64,000 bases of DNA from the NCBI GenBank assembly GCA_002391275.1, contig DGSC01000058.1:3839-67838 (forward strand), read 5' to 3'. This DNA is from Prevotellaceae bacterium UBA4372 (lineage in GTDB: Bacteria; Bacteroidota; Bacteroidia; Bacteroidales; Bacteroidaceae). The number at the start of each line of letters is the position of its first letter. Position 1 is the first letter of the stretch. This document shows positions 1-8,613 of the stretch, in pieces. The position numbers and the translations under genes were made by a program. The notes beneath the pieces are model-generated. The model was not told the origin of the DNA and made no database searches. It was given only the letters and a program-made list of their open reading frames with translations.

Positions 1-1
1 T

Positions 2-493
2 ACAGGCTCGTCGCTGGCCATAGAGCCTTCCGACGGTTTTGGCATCACGGCCACCATAGCCTTCCCTGGCAAAGTGCTCAGCAACCAGACCGCAAAGCTT
101 ACCGACCTGCAGCAGTTCACCGACGACATCGCTGCCGCACGTACTTTCTGTTTCGTGCGTGAAGTGGAAATGATGCTGGCTGCCGGACTCATCAAGGGCG
201 GCGACCTCGACAACGCCATCGTCATCTACGAGCAAGAGAAGACGCAGGCTGAGCTCGACGTACTGGCCGACCGCATCGGAGCCCAACATCACGACGCGTC
301 AGAGTTAGGCTACATTCAGACAAAGCCCCTGATGTGGGACAACGAGCCCGCACGCCACAAACTCCTCGACATCATCGGCGACATGGCACTCGTAGGCCGA
401 CGTATCCACGGACACATCACCGCCACACGCCCCGGCCACACCATCAACAACCGCTTCGCACGCCTGCTGCGCCAAGAGTTGGCAAAAGCGTAA
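2..493 (+). CDS. lpxC: UDP-3-O-acyl-GlcNAc deacetylase, C-terminal part (cut by window edge)
   Basis: The visible 163 residues match the C-terminal half of LpxC, the zinc deacetylase of the first committed step of lipid A synthesis. Recognisable stretches are RTFCFVREVEMM, LWDNEPARHKLLDIIGD-like text (residues about 110-125 of the fragment) and TRPGHTINNRFARLLRQ near the end. The frame is open to the left edge. In most Bacteroidetes this protein continues into a FabZ dehydratase domain directly after the NNxFAR motif; here a TAA follows LRQELAKA, so the protein is LpxC only. lpxA follows after 56 bases, the usual order. LpxC identity is firm; the missing fusion partner is a direct observation, its meaning is inferred. 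Confidence 0.93.
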   Translation, partial: TGSSLAIEPSDGFGITATIAFPGKVLSNQTAKLTDLQQFTDDIAAARTFCFVREVEMMLAAGLIKGGDLDNAIVIYEQEKTQAELDVLADRIGAQHHDASELGYIQTKPLMWDNEPARHKLLDIIGDMALVGRRIHGHITATRPGHTINNRFARLLRQELAKA

Positions 494-498
494 ACCCC

Positions 499-529
499 AT
501 TCGTCATTCATCATTCGTCATTCATCATT
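499..529. repeat. Heptamer tandem repeat between lpxC and lpxA
   Basis: Four 7-base units alternate between ATTCGTC and ATTCATC and then trail into ATT. They fill most of the 56-base lpxC-lpxA gap. A related four-unit heptamer tract (AATTCAT/AATTGAT) lies at 40824-40851. It sits where a fused fabZ reading frame would otherwise be. Confidence 0.8.
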
Positions 530-549
530 TTTCATCTTTCACATAAAAC

Positions 550-1320
550 ATGATCAGCCCTTTAGCATATATACATCCCGAAGCCAAGATTGGCGAGAAC
601 GTTGAAATAGGCCCCTTCTGCTACATCGACCGCGGTGTGGAGATTGGCGACAACAACACGCTGATGAACAGCGTAACCATCCTTTATGGTGCGCGCATCG
701 GAAACGGCAACATCTTCCATCCGGGATGTGTCATCAGCGGTGTACCCCAAGACCTCAAGTTCCGCGGCGAAGACACTCTCGCCATCATTGGCGACAACAA
801 TAAGATCCGCGAGAACGTAACCATCAACCGAGGCACTGCATCCAAGGGTAAGACCGTAGTAGGAAGCGGCAACCTGCTCATGGAAGGCTGCCACATCGCG
901 CACGACGACGTCGTAGGCAACGATGTCATCATCGGCAACTGCACCAAGCTCGCAGGAGAAGTGACCGTCGACGACCACGCCATCCTCTCGGCCTGCGTGC
1001 TCGTACACCAGTTCTGCCGCATCGGAGGCTATACAATGGTGGGCGGAGGCACAGGCACGCCACAAAGCATATTGCCCTACACAATCTGCGCACGCCACCC
1101 GGCAACTTACTGCGGCCTCAACATCGTAGGACTGCGTAGACGAGGCTTCGAGCGAGACGTCATCAACACCATCCACGAAGCCTACCGAATCATCTTCCAA
1201 GGCGGACTCGCACTGACCGACGCCCTGGAAATGATCAAGAAAGAATTGCCTCAGACCGACGAGATCAAGTACATACTCGACTTCATCGAAGACACCAAGC
1301 AACGCGGATTCGTACATTGA
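550..1320 (+). CDS. lpxA: UDP-N-acetylglucosamine O-acyltransferase
   Basis: Cytoplasmic trimeric left-handed beta-helix enzyme that transfers a 3-hydroxyacyl chain from ACP to UDP-GlcNAc, first step of lipid A synthesis. The 256 residues start with hexapeptide repeats (IGENVEIGPFCYI, IGDNN, IGNGN) and contain CHIAHD at 114-119; His118 corresponds to the catalytic His125 of E. coli LpxA. VHQFC and the GLRRRGF motif of the C-terminal helical domain are present. Length is normal for the family. It lies 56 bases after lpxC, as in other Bacteroidetes, and is probably co-transcribed with it. Confidence 0.97.
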   Translation: MISPLAYIHPEAKIGENVEIGPFCYIDRGVEIGDNNTLMNSVTILYGARIGNGNIFHPGCVISGVPQDLKFRGEDTLAIIGDNNKIRENVTINRGTASKGKTVVGSGNLLMEGCHIAHDDVVGNDVIIGNCTKLAGEVTVDDHAILSACVLVHQFCRIGGYTMVGGGTGTPQSILPYTICARHPATYCGLNIVGLRRRGFERDVINTIHEAYRIIFQGGLALTDALEMIKKELPQTDEIKYILDFIEDTKQRGFVH

Positions 1321-1414
1321 TTTGACGGTTTCATAATCCCACGATGCAAAGATGTACAAAGTCGGGAATCAGGAATGGGGTAATCACCCAATCGTAAAAT
1401 CGTAATAAATAGCC

Positions 1415-1960
1415 ATGTTATACACCATTATAGTTGTTAGCCCCGAAGTGGAAGATTTCGTCATTGAACTGCAGATAGAGTCCGATGCCACCTTTGCTGA
1501 TCTCCACGACCTCATCCGAAAATCATGCTCGTGGGGTAAGCACAAGCCTTCGACCTTCTATGTCTGCGACGAACGATGGAGACGAGAACGCGCCATCCCC
1601 GAGAAGAGCTTTGAGGACGACACGATGGACGAAGTGGAACTGGGCGATTTGTTAGACGATGAAGGCCAGCGCATGCAATATATCTTCGATGCCGAGGAGG
1701 GACGTGGATTGCTACTCGAAGTGTCGCACATCAGCTATGGCAAACATATCAATGCACCGCTTTGTCTACGCCAACACGGAACAGCCCCCCTGCTGACCAT
1801 TGAACGAAAAGAAGAGCCACAGCCAAAGACCAACGAGCAACTGCTTGCAGAGCTCAATGCTGCCGCCTTGACCGATGACGACGACATGGAACCCACCGAC
1901 GACGAACTCTTCGACATAGAGGAAATAGATCTTGAAGGTTTTGATTTCACCGAAGAATGA
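1415..1960 (+). CDS. pRiA4b ORF-3 / IS1096 passenger-like protein upstream of miaA
   Basis: A 181-residue acidic protein. The N-terminal about 130 residues (VEDFVIELQIESDATFADLH, WGKHKPSTFYVCD, MQYIFDAEEGRG) resemble the plasmid pRiA4b ORF-3-like family, a name taken from a plasmid and IS1096 passenger gene although many members, as here, are chromosomal and not linked to a transposase. The last 50 residues are almost entirely Asp, Glu and Leu (TDDDDMEPTDDELFDIEE). Its stop overlaps the miaA start (ATGA), so the two are translationally coupled. This gene pairing recurs, to my knowledge, in Bacteroidales. Function unknown; no transposase remnant is next to it. A weak hairpin (1378-1389) lies in the 94-base gap after lpxA. 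Confidence 0.8.
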   Translation: MLYTIIVVSPEVEDFVIELQIESDATFADLHDLIRKSCSWGKHKPSTFYVCDERWRRERAIPEKSFEDDTMDEVELGDLLDDEGQRMQYIFDAEEGRGLLLEVSHISYGKHINAPLCLRQHGTAPLLTIERKEEPQPKTNEQLLAELNAAALTDDDDMEPTDDELFDIEEIDLEGFDFTEE

Positions 1961-2868
1961 AAACCCTTGTTGTTCTTCTCGGACCCACAGCCGTAGGCAA
2001 GACAGAGCTTGCCATAGCGCTGGCAGAACATCTCGGATGCCCTATCATCAACGCTGACAGCAGACAGCTATATAAAGACCTGAAAATAGGGACGGCCGCA
2101 CCTACAGAACAGCAGCTCAAGCGTGTGCAGCATTTCTTCGTTGGCATATTAGCCACCAATGACTACTACAGCGCCGCGCGCTACGAAACAGAAGTGTTGG
2201 GCCTCACCGAAAAACTCTTTTGCGAACATGACACATTGCTGCTCACAGGAGGCTCTATGTTATATATCGACGCCGTCTGCAAAGGCATTGACGGCATACC
2301 AACGATTCACGAGGAGACGCGAAGCCTCATGCGCCAACGCCTTAACGACGAAGGGCTGGAAAAACTCGCACAAGAGCTGAAGCTGCTTGACCCGGAATAC
2401 TATGCCACCGTAGACCTTAAGAATACCAAACGAATCGTTCATGCCCTTGAAGTGTGCTATCAAACAGGACGGACGTTTACAAGTTTCCGCACTGCTACTC
2501 GCAAGCAACGTCCCTTCAACATCCTGAAGATCGGGCTCAACAGGCCGCGTGCCGAACTTTTTGAACGCATAAACAAGCGCGTAGACCAGATGCTCGACGA
2601 AGGGCTCCTGGAGGAAGCACGCGCTCTTCTACCCTACCGCAGCGAAAATGCACTAAACACCGTGGGATATAAAGAGATGTTCCAGGTCTTAGACAACGCG
2701 TGGACGCTTGACTTTGCACGCGAACGTATGAAAAAGAACACGCGCGTGTACGCAAAGAAACAATTAACGTGGTTTGCCCACGACAAGGAAATAAGATGGT
2801 TTCATCCCGACGAGCAAGACAAAATAACAAGCTACGTTGATCATGCAATCAATCCCTCAAACATATAA
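1957..2868 (+). CDS. miaA: tRNA dimethylallyltransferase
   Basis: Adds the dimethylallyl group to A37 of tRNAs that read UNN codons. The 303 residues begin with the P-loop GPTAVGKT (9-16), followed by the conserved NADSRQLYKDLKIGTAAPT stretch and DYYSAARYE, which bind the tRNA anticodon loop. The GLxRPRxELFERINKRVDQML region and the later NTVGYKEMF motif are typical of MiaA. The start overlaps the end of the preceding acidic protein by 4 bases; the PBP gene follows after 21 bases, so these are likely one transcript. Confidence 0.96.
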   Translation: MKTLVVLLGPTAVGKTELAIALAEHLGCPIINADSRQLYKDLKIGTAAPTEQQLKRVQHFFVGILATNDYYSAARYETEVLGLTEKLFCEHDTLLLTGGSMLYIDAVCKGIDGIPTIHEETRSLMRQRLNDEGLEKLAQELKLLDPEYYATVDLKNTKRIVHALEVCYQTGRTFTSFRTATRKQRPFNILKIGLNRPRAELFERINKRVDQMLDEGLLEEARALLPYRSENALNTVGYKEMFQVLDNAWTLDFARERMKKNTRVYAKKQLTWFAHDKEIRWFHPDEQDKITSYVDHAINPSNI

Positions 2869-2889
2869 ACAGCCCTATCCTCAACTACG

Positions 2890-5349
2890 ATGAATCGATT
2901 TAAGAACATCATACATCGCGCTTATGGCGGACCTTGGTACAAACGCATTATAGTGTGGTTTTGTACCATTATCATCACGATCTTACTCCTTCTCGTTGCC
3001 GTTGACATCAATTTCTTATGGCTATTCGGCCGTTCACCAGGTTTTAAGGAGATAGAAAATCCCACAACGAAGGAAGCCAGCGAAATATATTCCAGCGACA
3101 GCGTACTCATGGGACGGTTCTTCAACGAAAACCGGACACCAGTGAAGTTCAAGGAAATCAGCCCCATCATCGTACGGACCTTGATAGCCACCGAGGACGA
3201 ACGTTTCTATCAGCACCATGGCGTTGACATTCCCGGACTATTTGCAGCAGTCAAAGACATCATGCAAGGGAATGCCCGCGGCGCAAGCACCATCTCGCAA
3301 CAGTTGGCCAAAAACCTCTTCCGTGTAAGAACACAATACAGCACAGGTCTTCTCGGGCATATCCCCGGCGTTAAAATCTTAGTGCAGAAAGCGAAAGAAT
3401 GGATTGTGGCGACGAAGCTCGAAATAGCGTTCTCGAAAGAGGAAATACTTACCATGTATTTCAACACCGTAGACTTCGGCTCTAACTCTTTCGGCATAAA
3501 GACGGCCGCACGAAAATATTTCGGAACAACGCCGCACGACTTGACCTACGAACAAGCGGCGACCCTCGTAGGACTGCTAAAAGCAACGAGCACCTACAAC
3601 CCAAGACGGCATCCGGCACGCTCCACCGAAAGGCGAAACGTGGTGCTGCAAAACCTCTTCGACCACGGAGGAATAATCCTGCAAGGTGAATTGGCCACGC
3701 AAAAACAGCTCGACAGTCTGCAGGCCATACCGATGGGCGTCATCAAGAACTTTGAAGAAAGTTCGTTCGACGGCATAGCACCTTATATGCGTACACATCT
3801 GCAGGAATATATCGACCAACTGTGTGAAGACGGAAAGGTCATGGGGTATGAACACAACCACCTCGACCTCTACTCTGACGGTCTGAAAATCTATACGACC
3901 ATCGACTCACGCATGCAACGCTATGCAGAAGAAGCAGCCAACAAACAGATGCGACACCTGCAAAAATTGTTTGACGAGCACTGGCGCGGCATGAACCCAT
4001 GGCAGGATTCAAGATACAAAGAGATACCAGGTTTCGTAGAAAACATTTCTCACAAGACAGAACGCTTCAAGTCGCTCAAGAAACGATTCCCCGACGACCC
4101 AGACAGCGTGAGATATTACATGAACCTGCCCCATAGGGTGAAGCTCTTCAGCTACGACGGCCCCATATACAGGGACATTTCTACCTTGGACTCCATCAGA
4201 TACATGGTGAGTTTCCTGCATTGCGGTTTTGTAGCTATTGAACCAGACACACGACACGTCAAGGCATGGGTAGGCGACATTGATTTCCGTTTCTGGAACT
4301 ACGACAAGGTAACAGCCCGACGGCAGCCCGGTTCAACATTCAAATTGTTTGTTTATACAGAGGCAATGAACAAAGGCCTCAAGCCCGTGGACAGACGAGT
4401 AGACAGCTACGTAGCCTACACCTCATCAAAACGGGGGAAAGTGCATCGATGGATTCCACGAAACGCCAATGGCAGATATTCCGGAGCCAACATGATGCTG
4501 AAGACAGCCTTCGCACTCAGTGTCAATAGCATTGCCGTGAAGCTGGGCTACGAAGTGGGAATACACGATGTTGCTACGACGGCCCATGCCATGGGTATTG
4601 AATCGGAACTCGAGGAAGTGCCATCACTTTGCATCGGAGCATGCGAAGTGGCCCCACTCGAAATAGTGAACGCTTACTGCACCGTTGCCAACGACGGCAA
4701 ATACAGTGCCCCATGTCTGGTGACCAAAATCGTAGACCGCGATGGGCGCACGATATTCAGGGCTAAGACGAAGGATGCACAGGCCATTCCCTATCGCTCG
4801 GCATTCATGATGCAGCAAATGCTCAAAGGAGGCCTTACAACACGTGGAGGCACTTCGCAAGCAATGTGGCAATATCTCAACCCCGTAAGAGGGAAGTTAG
4901 ATTTTGGCGGCAAGACGGGTACTACCAACAACAACTCTGATGCCTGGTATATGGCCGTGACACCTAAATTAGTCGCTGGCGCTTGGGTAGGAGGCGAATA
5001 TAGAAGCATACATTTCCGCTCCGGGGCCCTCGGTCAGGGTAGCCGTACAGCTTTGCCGATCTGCGGCATCTTCATATCTAAATTGCTGCAAGATCCACGC
5101 TTCGAGAAATATATAGCTAAATTCCCACCACCAACAGAAGAAATAGACAAGAAAGATTACGAGGGATGGGGAGACTACTCGCCAAGAGCAACCTTCAGCG
5201 TAGATAGCCTGCACAAACTCGGACCTATGGAAGGGGTTGGAATGGGCAGCTCAAACAGCAACGCCGAAGGACAAGCCAATAGCACTCCAGCCCCAAGCAA
5301 TGCTGCAGCTCCACAACAGTCTGCCGACACGCGAGGGACAGCACAATAA
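2890..5349 (+). CDS. Class A penicillin-binding protein (transglycosylase/transpeptidase)
   Basis: Bifunctional inner-membrane peptidoglycan synthase of the PBP1A type, 819 residues. A short cytoplasmic tail and one membrane helix (about 20-42) are followed by a GT51 glycosyltransferase domain with ATEDERFYQHHGVD (catalytic Glu102) and ASTISQQLAKNLF. The transpeptidase domain has all three active-site motifs: STFK with Ser482, SVN at 544-546 and KTGT at 675-678. The C-terminus is a Ser/Ala/Gln-rich tail. It starts 21 bases after miaA and ends 3 bases before the helicase gene, implying co-transcription. Confidence 0.95.
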   Translation: MNRFKNIIHRAYGGPWYKRIIVWFCTIIITILLLLVAVDINFLWLFGRSPGFKEIENPTTKEASEIYSSDSVLMGRFFNENRTPVKFKEISPIIVRTLIATEDERFYQHHGVDIPGLFAAVKDIMQGNARGASTISQQLAKNLFRVRTQYSTGLLGHIPGVKILVQKAKEWIVATKLEIAFSKEEILTMYFNTVDFGSNSFGIKTAARKYFGTTPHDLTYEQAATLVGLLKATSTYNPRRHPARSTERRNVVLQNLFDHGGIILQGELATQKQLDSLQAIPMGVIKNFEESSFDGIAPYMRTHLQEYIDQLCEDGKVMGYEHNHLDLYSDGLKIYTTIDSRMQRYAEEAANKQMRHLQKLFDEHWRGMNPWQDSRYKEIPGFVENISHKTERFKSLKKRFPDDPDSVRYYMNLPHRVKLFSYDGPIYRDISTLDSIRYMVSFLHCGFVAIEPDTRHVKAWVGDIDFRFWNYDKVTARRQPGSTFKLFVYTEAMNKGLKPVDRRVDSYVAYTSSKRGKVHRWIPRNANGRYSGANMMLKTAFALSVNSIAVKLGYEVGIHDVATTAHAMGIESELEEVPSLCIGACEVAPLEIVNAYCTVANDGKYSAPCLVTKIVDRDGRTIFRAKTKDAQAIPYRSAFMMQQMLKGGLTTRGGTSQAMWQYLNPVRGKLDFGGKTGTTNNNSDAWYMAVTPKLVAGAWVGGEYRSIHFRSGALGQGSRTALPICGIFISKLLQDPRFEKYIAKFPPPTEEIDKKDYEGWGDYSPRATFSVDSLHKLGPMEGVGMGSSNSNAEGQANSTPAPSNAAAPQQSADTRGTAQ

Positions 5350-5352
5350 GCT

Positions 5353-7182
5353 ATGCAGAAGACCGAAATCGACACAAGCGCACCAGAATTTCAGGCTGCG
5401 CTGAATATGATTCGTTACACACAGCACTCCCTGTTTCTTACAGGTAAGGCTGGCACTGGCAAAAGCACATTCCTCAAGTACGTACGAGACAACACCAAGA
5501 AAAAATGTGTCGTGCTGGCTCCTACGGGCATCGCCGCCATTAATGCAGGTGGCGTAACCCTGCACAGTTTCTTCAAGTTGCCTTTTCATCCGCTCACCCC
5601 TGACGATTCCCGATATGCCGGCAGGCGCATACGTGAATTCTTGAAATATAGCAAGGAGCATGTCAAGCTGCTACAGGAGCTGGAACTTATTATTATAGAT
5701 GAGATATCAATGGTGCGGGCTGATATCATCGACTTCATTGACCGCATTCTACGGACCTATACTCACAACCAACGCGCTCCCTTTGGTGGAAAGCAAATGC
5801 TGCTCATCGGCGATGTATTTCAACTGGAACCAGTTGTAAAATCTGATGAGAAAGATATCTTAAACAGATTCTATAAGTCTCCGTTTTTCTTCTCTGCACA
5901 CGTATTTAAAGAGATGGAACTGGTGAGCATTGAACTGACAAAAGTTTACCGACAACACGACAGCTCATTCATACATCTGCTGGACAGGATACGCACAAAC
6001 ACCGCAACCACAAACGACCTTGCGCAAATCAATGTCAGAGCCTCGAAAGGAGAAAGTGCCACTATTCCTGACGACAATGCTGCCCAGCTGGCTATCACCT
6101 TATGCACAAGGCGAGACGATGTAGATTTCATCAACAACAATATGTTAGCCGCTCTTGACGGGGATACGATGACGCTGCACGGAAACATAAGTGGCGACTT
6201 TCCTCACACGTCTTTGCCCACCCTACTTGATCTCGACATCAAATTAGGAGCCCAAATCATCTTCGTAAAGAACGACCAGAACCACCAATGGGTCAACGGG
6301 ACACTGGGAACAATAATAGGTTTTAGCGAAGAGCCTTATGGGCTGATCATCGTTACAGACAAAGGAGAGGAAGTTCTTGTGGAAGAGGCCATGTGGGCCA
6401 ATGTAAGATATACCTACAACGAACAAGAGAAGAAAATTGAAGAAGAGCAATTAGGCACATTCACCCAGTTCCCGATTCGCTTGGCATGGGCCATCACCAT
6501 ACACAAGAGCCAAGGTTTGACCTTCGATCACGTGGCCATAGATTTCGGAGCTGGTACATTCACGGGCGGACAGGCTTACGTAGCCTTAAGCCGATGCCGG
6601 TCTCTGGATGGCATAACGCTAAAAAGACCACTTAACACAAGTGATATATTCATCCGCCCAGAGATAGTTCATTTTGCGAAATATTTCAACAACAGACAGG
6701 CATTTGACAGAGCTTTACAAGCCGCAAAAGCCGACATTGAATATAACGAAGCAACGAGAGCTTTCAGTGAGAACAGGTGGGATGAATTCCTGAAGCATTT
6801 CTTCACTGCAATACATGCTCGCTACGACATAGAGAAGCCAGCGGCACAGCGACTCATAAGAAGGAAATTGAGCTTGATCTCCCGATTGAAAGAGGAAAAC
6901 CAACAGCTACAAAAGCAATTGAACAAAAGAGCTAAGTTGCTTCAACAATATGCGAAAGAGTACTATCTCATGGGCAACGACTGTATCAGCGAAGCTGGAA
7001 GCTATGCTGCTGCCAGACGCAATTTTGAGAAAGCCATAGCCCTGTGGCCAGAATTTGAGGCTGCTCACAAGAGACTCGGCGACTGTCTTGAACACGAAGG
7101 ATTAAAGGAAGAAGCGAAGAAGCATTGGAATATGGCTGAAAAATTACGCAAAAAGAAAAAAAAAGAGATAGGCACTCGTTAA
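5353..7182 (+). CDS. Pif1/Dda-like DNA helicase with C-terminal TPR region
   Basis: A superfamily 1 ATPase of 609 residues. Walker A is GKAGTGKS (31-38), Walker B is LIIIDEISMVRADI (about 113-126), and the UvrD-like C-terminal helicase motifs include LAWAITIHKSQGLTFD and GGQAYVALSRCRSL. After about residue 440 it has a charged coiled-coil stretch and a TPR-like segment (AAARRNFEKAIALWPEFEAA), ending in a poly-Lys tail. The family is the Pif1-like helicases common in Bacteroidetes chromosomes; a role in replication or repair is inferred from the family. It follows the PBP gene by 3 bases. Confidence 0.88.
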   Translation: MQKTEIDTSAPEFQAALNMIRYTQHSLFLTGKAGTGKSTFLKYVRDNTKKKCVVLAPTGIAAINAGGVTLHSFFKLPFHPLTPDDSRYAGRRIREFLKYSKEHVKLLQELELIIIDEISMVRADIIDFIDRILRTYTHNQRAPFGGKQMLLIGDVFQLEPVVKSDEKDILNRFYKSPFFFSAHVFKEMELVSIELTKVYRQHDSSFIHLLDRIRTNTATTNDLAQINVRASKGESATIPDDNAAQLAITLCTRRDDVDFINNNMLAALDGDTMTLHGNISGDFPHTSLPTLLDLDIKLGAQIIFVKNDQNHQWVNGTLGTIIGFSEEPYGLIIVTDKGEEVLVEEAMWANVRYTYNEQEKKIEEEQLGTFTQFPIRLAWAITIHKSQGLTFDHVAIDFGAGTFTGGQAYVALSRCRSLDGITLKRPLNTSDIFIRPEIVHFAKYFNNRQAFDRALQAAKADIEYNEATRAFSENRWDEFLKHFFTAIHARYDIEKPAAQRLIRRKLSLISRLKEENQQLQKQLNKRAKLLQQYAKEYYLMGNDCISEAGSYAAARRNFEKAIALWPEFEAAHKRLGDCLEHEGLKEEAKKHWNMAEKLRKKKKKEIGTR

Positions 7183-7210
7183 TTTTATTTAATAAAGAGT
7201 AGGCAAAACG

Positions 7211-7238
7211 TTTGAATCAAAAATAATGTTTACCTTTG
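7211..7238 (+). promoter_or_regulatory. Bacteroidetes-type promoter for the GH43-like gene
   Basis: TTTG at 7211-7214 and TACCTTTG at 7231-7238 match the -33 and -7 elements of the primary Bacteroidetes sigma factor (TTTG, TAnnTTTG). The 16-base spacing is slightly short. The ATG is 32 bases beyond the -7 box. Confidence 0.6.
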
Positions 7239-7270
7239 GAGCTACAAACTAACAACAACTTATTTTGAAC

Positions 7271-8251
7271 ATGAAACTGGAAACTGCTCTGTGCTTAGCC
7301 TCTGCAATAGTCCTAAGCGCCTCATTACAAGCCAAGAAAAAGACGACCGCCTATCTATTCACCTACTTTACCGGAAACGCTCCCGAGCAGGAACAGATTT
7401 GCTACGCCATCTCTGAAGACGGTTGGAACTATACCCCACTCAATAACGGAAAGCCGATCATTGATTCTAAGGAGATAGCACTTACTGGATGTGTGCGCGA
7501 TCCTCATATCCTGAGAGGAAAGAAAGGATGGTTCTATCAAGTGGTAACTGACATGAAATCAAGCCTGGGATGGAGCAGCAATCGCGGCATGGTGCTCATG
7601 CGCTCCAAAGACCTTGTACATTGGCAGCACCATACTGTGCACTTCCCCACCCGATTCAAAGGCACCATGTTTGAACATGTCACACGCGTATGGGCGCCGC
7701 AAACCATCTATGACGACCAAACGGGTAAATACATTGTTTATTTCTCCATACTTACAGACGATGGCTCATGCCCCTATGACAGAGTGTATTGGGCATACGC
7801 CAATAAAGACTTCAGCGACCTCGAAGGAGAACCACAGCTACTCTTCGACATGAAGAATGCCAGCATTGATACGGACATCGTAAAAGACGACGAAGGACTG
7901 TTTCACATCTTCTTCAAAACGGAAGGAAGCAGACAGAAAGGAATCAAACAATTTATAGCGAAAGATTTTTACAACGGAAATACTTGGGAGCTACAACCTG
8001 GATGGTGTCAAGACACGAATAAACAGGTGGAAGGCTCCGGCGTTTTCCGCCTGCATGATGGAACCTGGGTGTTGATGTATGATTGTTACACAAGTGGACA
8101 CTATCAATTCTGCGAAAGCAAGGATCTTAAAAAGTTCACTCGCGTCAAAGATACTGCAACTTCAGGTGCCTTTACGCCACGTCATGGAACAGTAATCGCC
8201 ATAACAGCAAAAGAAGAAGCACGGCTGAAGAAAGCATTCCCTAACGACTAA
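7271..8251 (+). CDS. Secreted GH43-like glycosidase
   Basis: A 326-residue protein. I use the ATG at 7271 rather than an upstream TTG because it gives a clean signal peptide (MKLETALCLASAIVLSASLQA). The rest reads as a five-bladed beta-propeller of the GH43 type: CVRDPHILR (Asp77, the usual pKa-modulating position), SKDLVHWQ, RVWAPQTIYDD, DTDIVKDDEG and VEGSGVFRLHDG with Glu254 as the probable general acid. Such enzymes usually act on arabinose- or xylose-containing glycans, but the substrate cannot be read from the sequence. It has its own promoter and precedes the FAS1/SusCD operon by 362 bases. Confidence 0.82.
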   Translation: MKLETALCLASAIVLSASLQAKKKTTAYLFTYFTGNAPEQEQICYAISEDGWNYTPLNNGKPIIDSKEIALTGCVRDPHILRGKKGWFYQVVTDMKSSLGWSSNRGMVLMRSKDLVHWQHHTVHFPTRFKGTMFEHVTRVWAPQTIYDDQTGKYIVYFSILTDDGSCPYDRVYWAYANKDFSDLEGEPQLLFDMKNASIDTDIVKDDEGLFHIFFKTEGSRQKGIKQFIAKDFYNGNTWELQPGWCQDTNKQVEGSGVFRLHDGTWVLMYDCYTSGHYQFCESKDLKKFTRVKDTATSGAFTPRHGTVIAITAKEEARLKKAFPND

Positions 8252-8371
8252 CGTTTAGGAATGAGTTTCGTGATCCTTTCATGGACCCGGCCACCAAAAG
8301 ACATCAGGTCTGCAAAGAAAGGCTTACTTCAAAATAAAAACGGATAAAGTCGGTTTTTGCAAATAAAAAAT

Positions 8372-8429
8372 TTGCGCCCTCTCCGCTTTCAAGATGAACA
8401 CAATGTTCAATTGAGCGAAGAGGGCGCAA
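8372..8429. terminator. 16-bp hairpin in the leader before the FAS1/SusCD operon
   Basis: Arms 8372-8387 and 8414-8429 pair at 15 of 16 positions plus one G-T wobble; the loop is 26 bases. It could end the GH43-like transcript, though only TCGTTTT follows. It also lies between the candidate -33 and -7 elements of the next promoter. The rest of the 362-base gap (8252-8613) holds a 14-codon frame starting MKLFIVRESK at 8469, a second TAnnTTTG box (8508-8515) and a small hairpin with arms 8525-8529 and 8538-8542. Confidence 0.55.
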
Positions 8430-8444
8430 GTCGTTTTACCTTTG
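8411..8444 (+). promoter_or_regulatory. Candidate promoter of the FAS1/SusCD operon
   Basis: TACCTTTG at 8437-8444 is a good -7 box. The best -33 element is TTG at 8411-8413, with a long 23-base spacing. A second -7-like box, TAATTTTG, is at 8508-8515 without a clear -33. Which is used cannot be decided from sequence. Confidence 0.4.
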
Positions 8445-8613
8445 TTAAAAATAATTAAATTAAAGATGAAACTCTTTATCGTGCGCGAGAGTAAAGAAAA
8501 AATAACATAATTTTGAGCGCTTGCTGCTGAATTTTAACAGCATTTATAAGCATTCCCATCATTTACCAAACTGCGTAAGAAAATCAAAAACAATATTTAA
8601 CAACTCAATTTCA

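Noticed and set aside
562..1359. 265-codon open frame on the minus strand across lpxA
   Set aside because: It is an antisense shadow: lpxA is certain on the other strand, and the frame has no recognisable motif or promoter.
1415..1960. Insertion-sequence gene (from the IS1096-passenger family name)
   Set aside because: No transposase or terminal repeats; it is translationally coupled to miaA, so it is a resident chromosomal gene.
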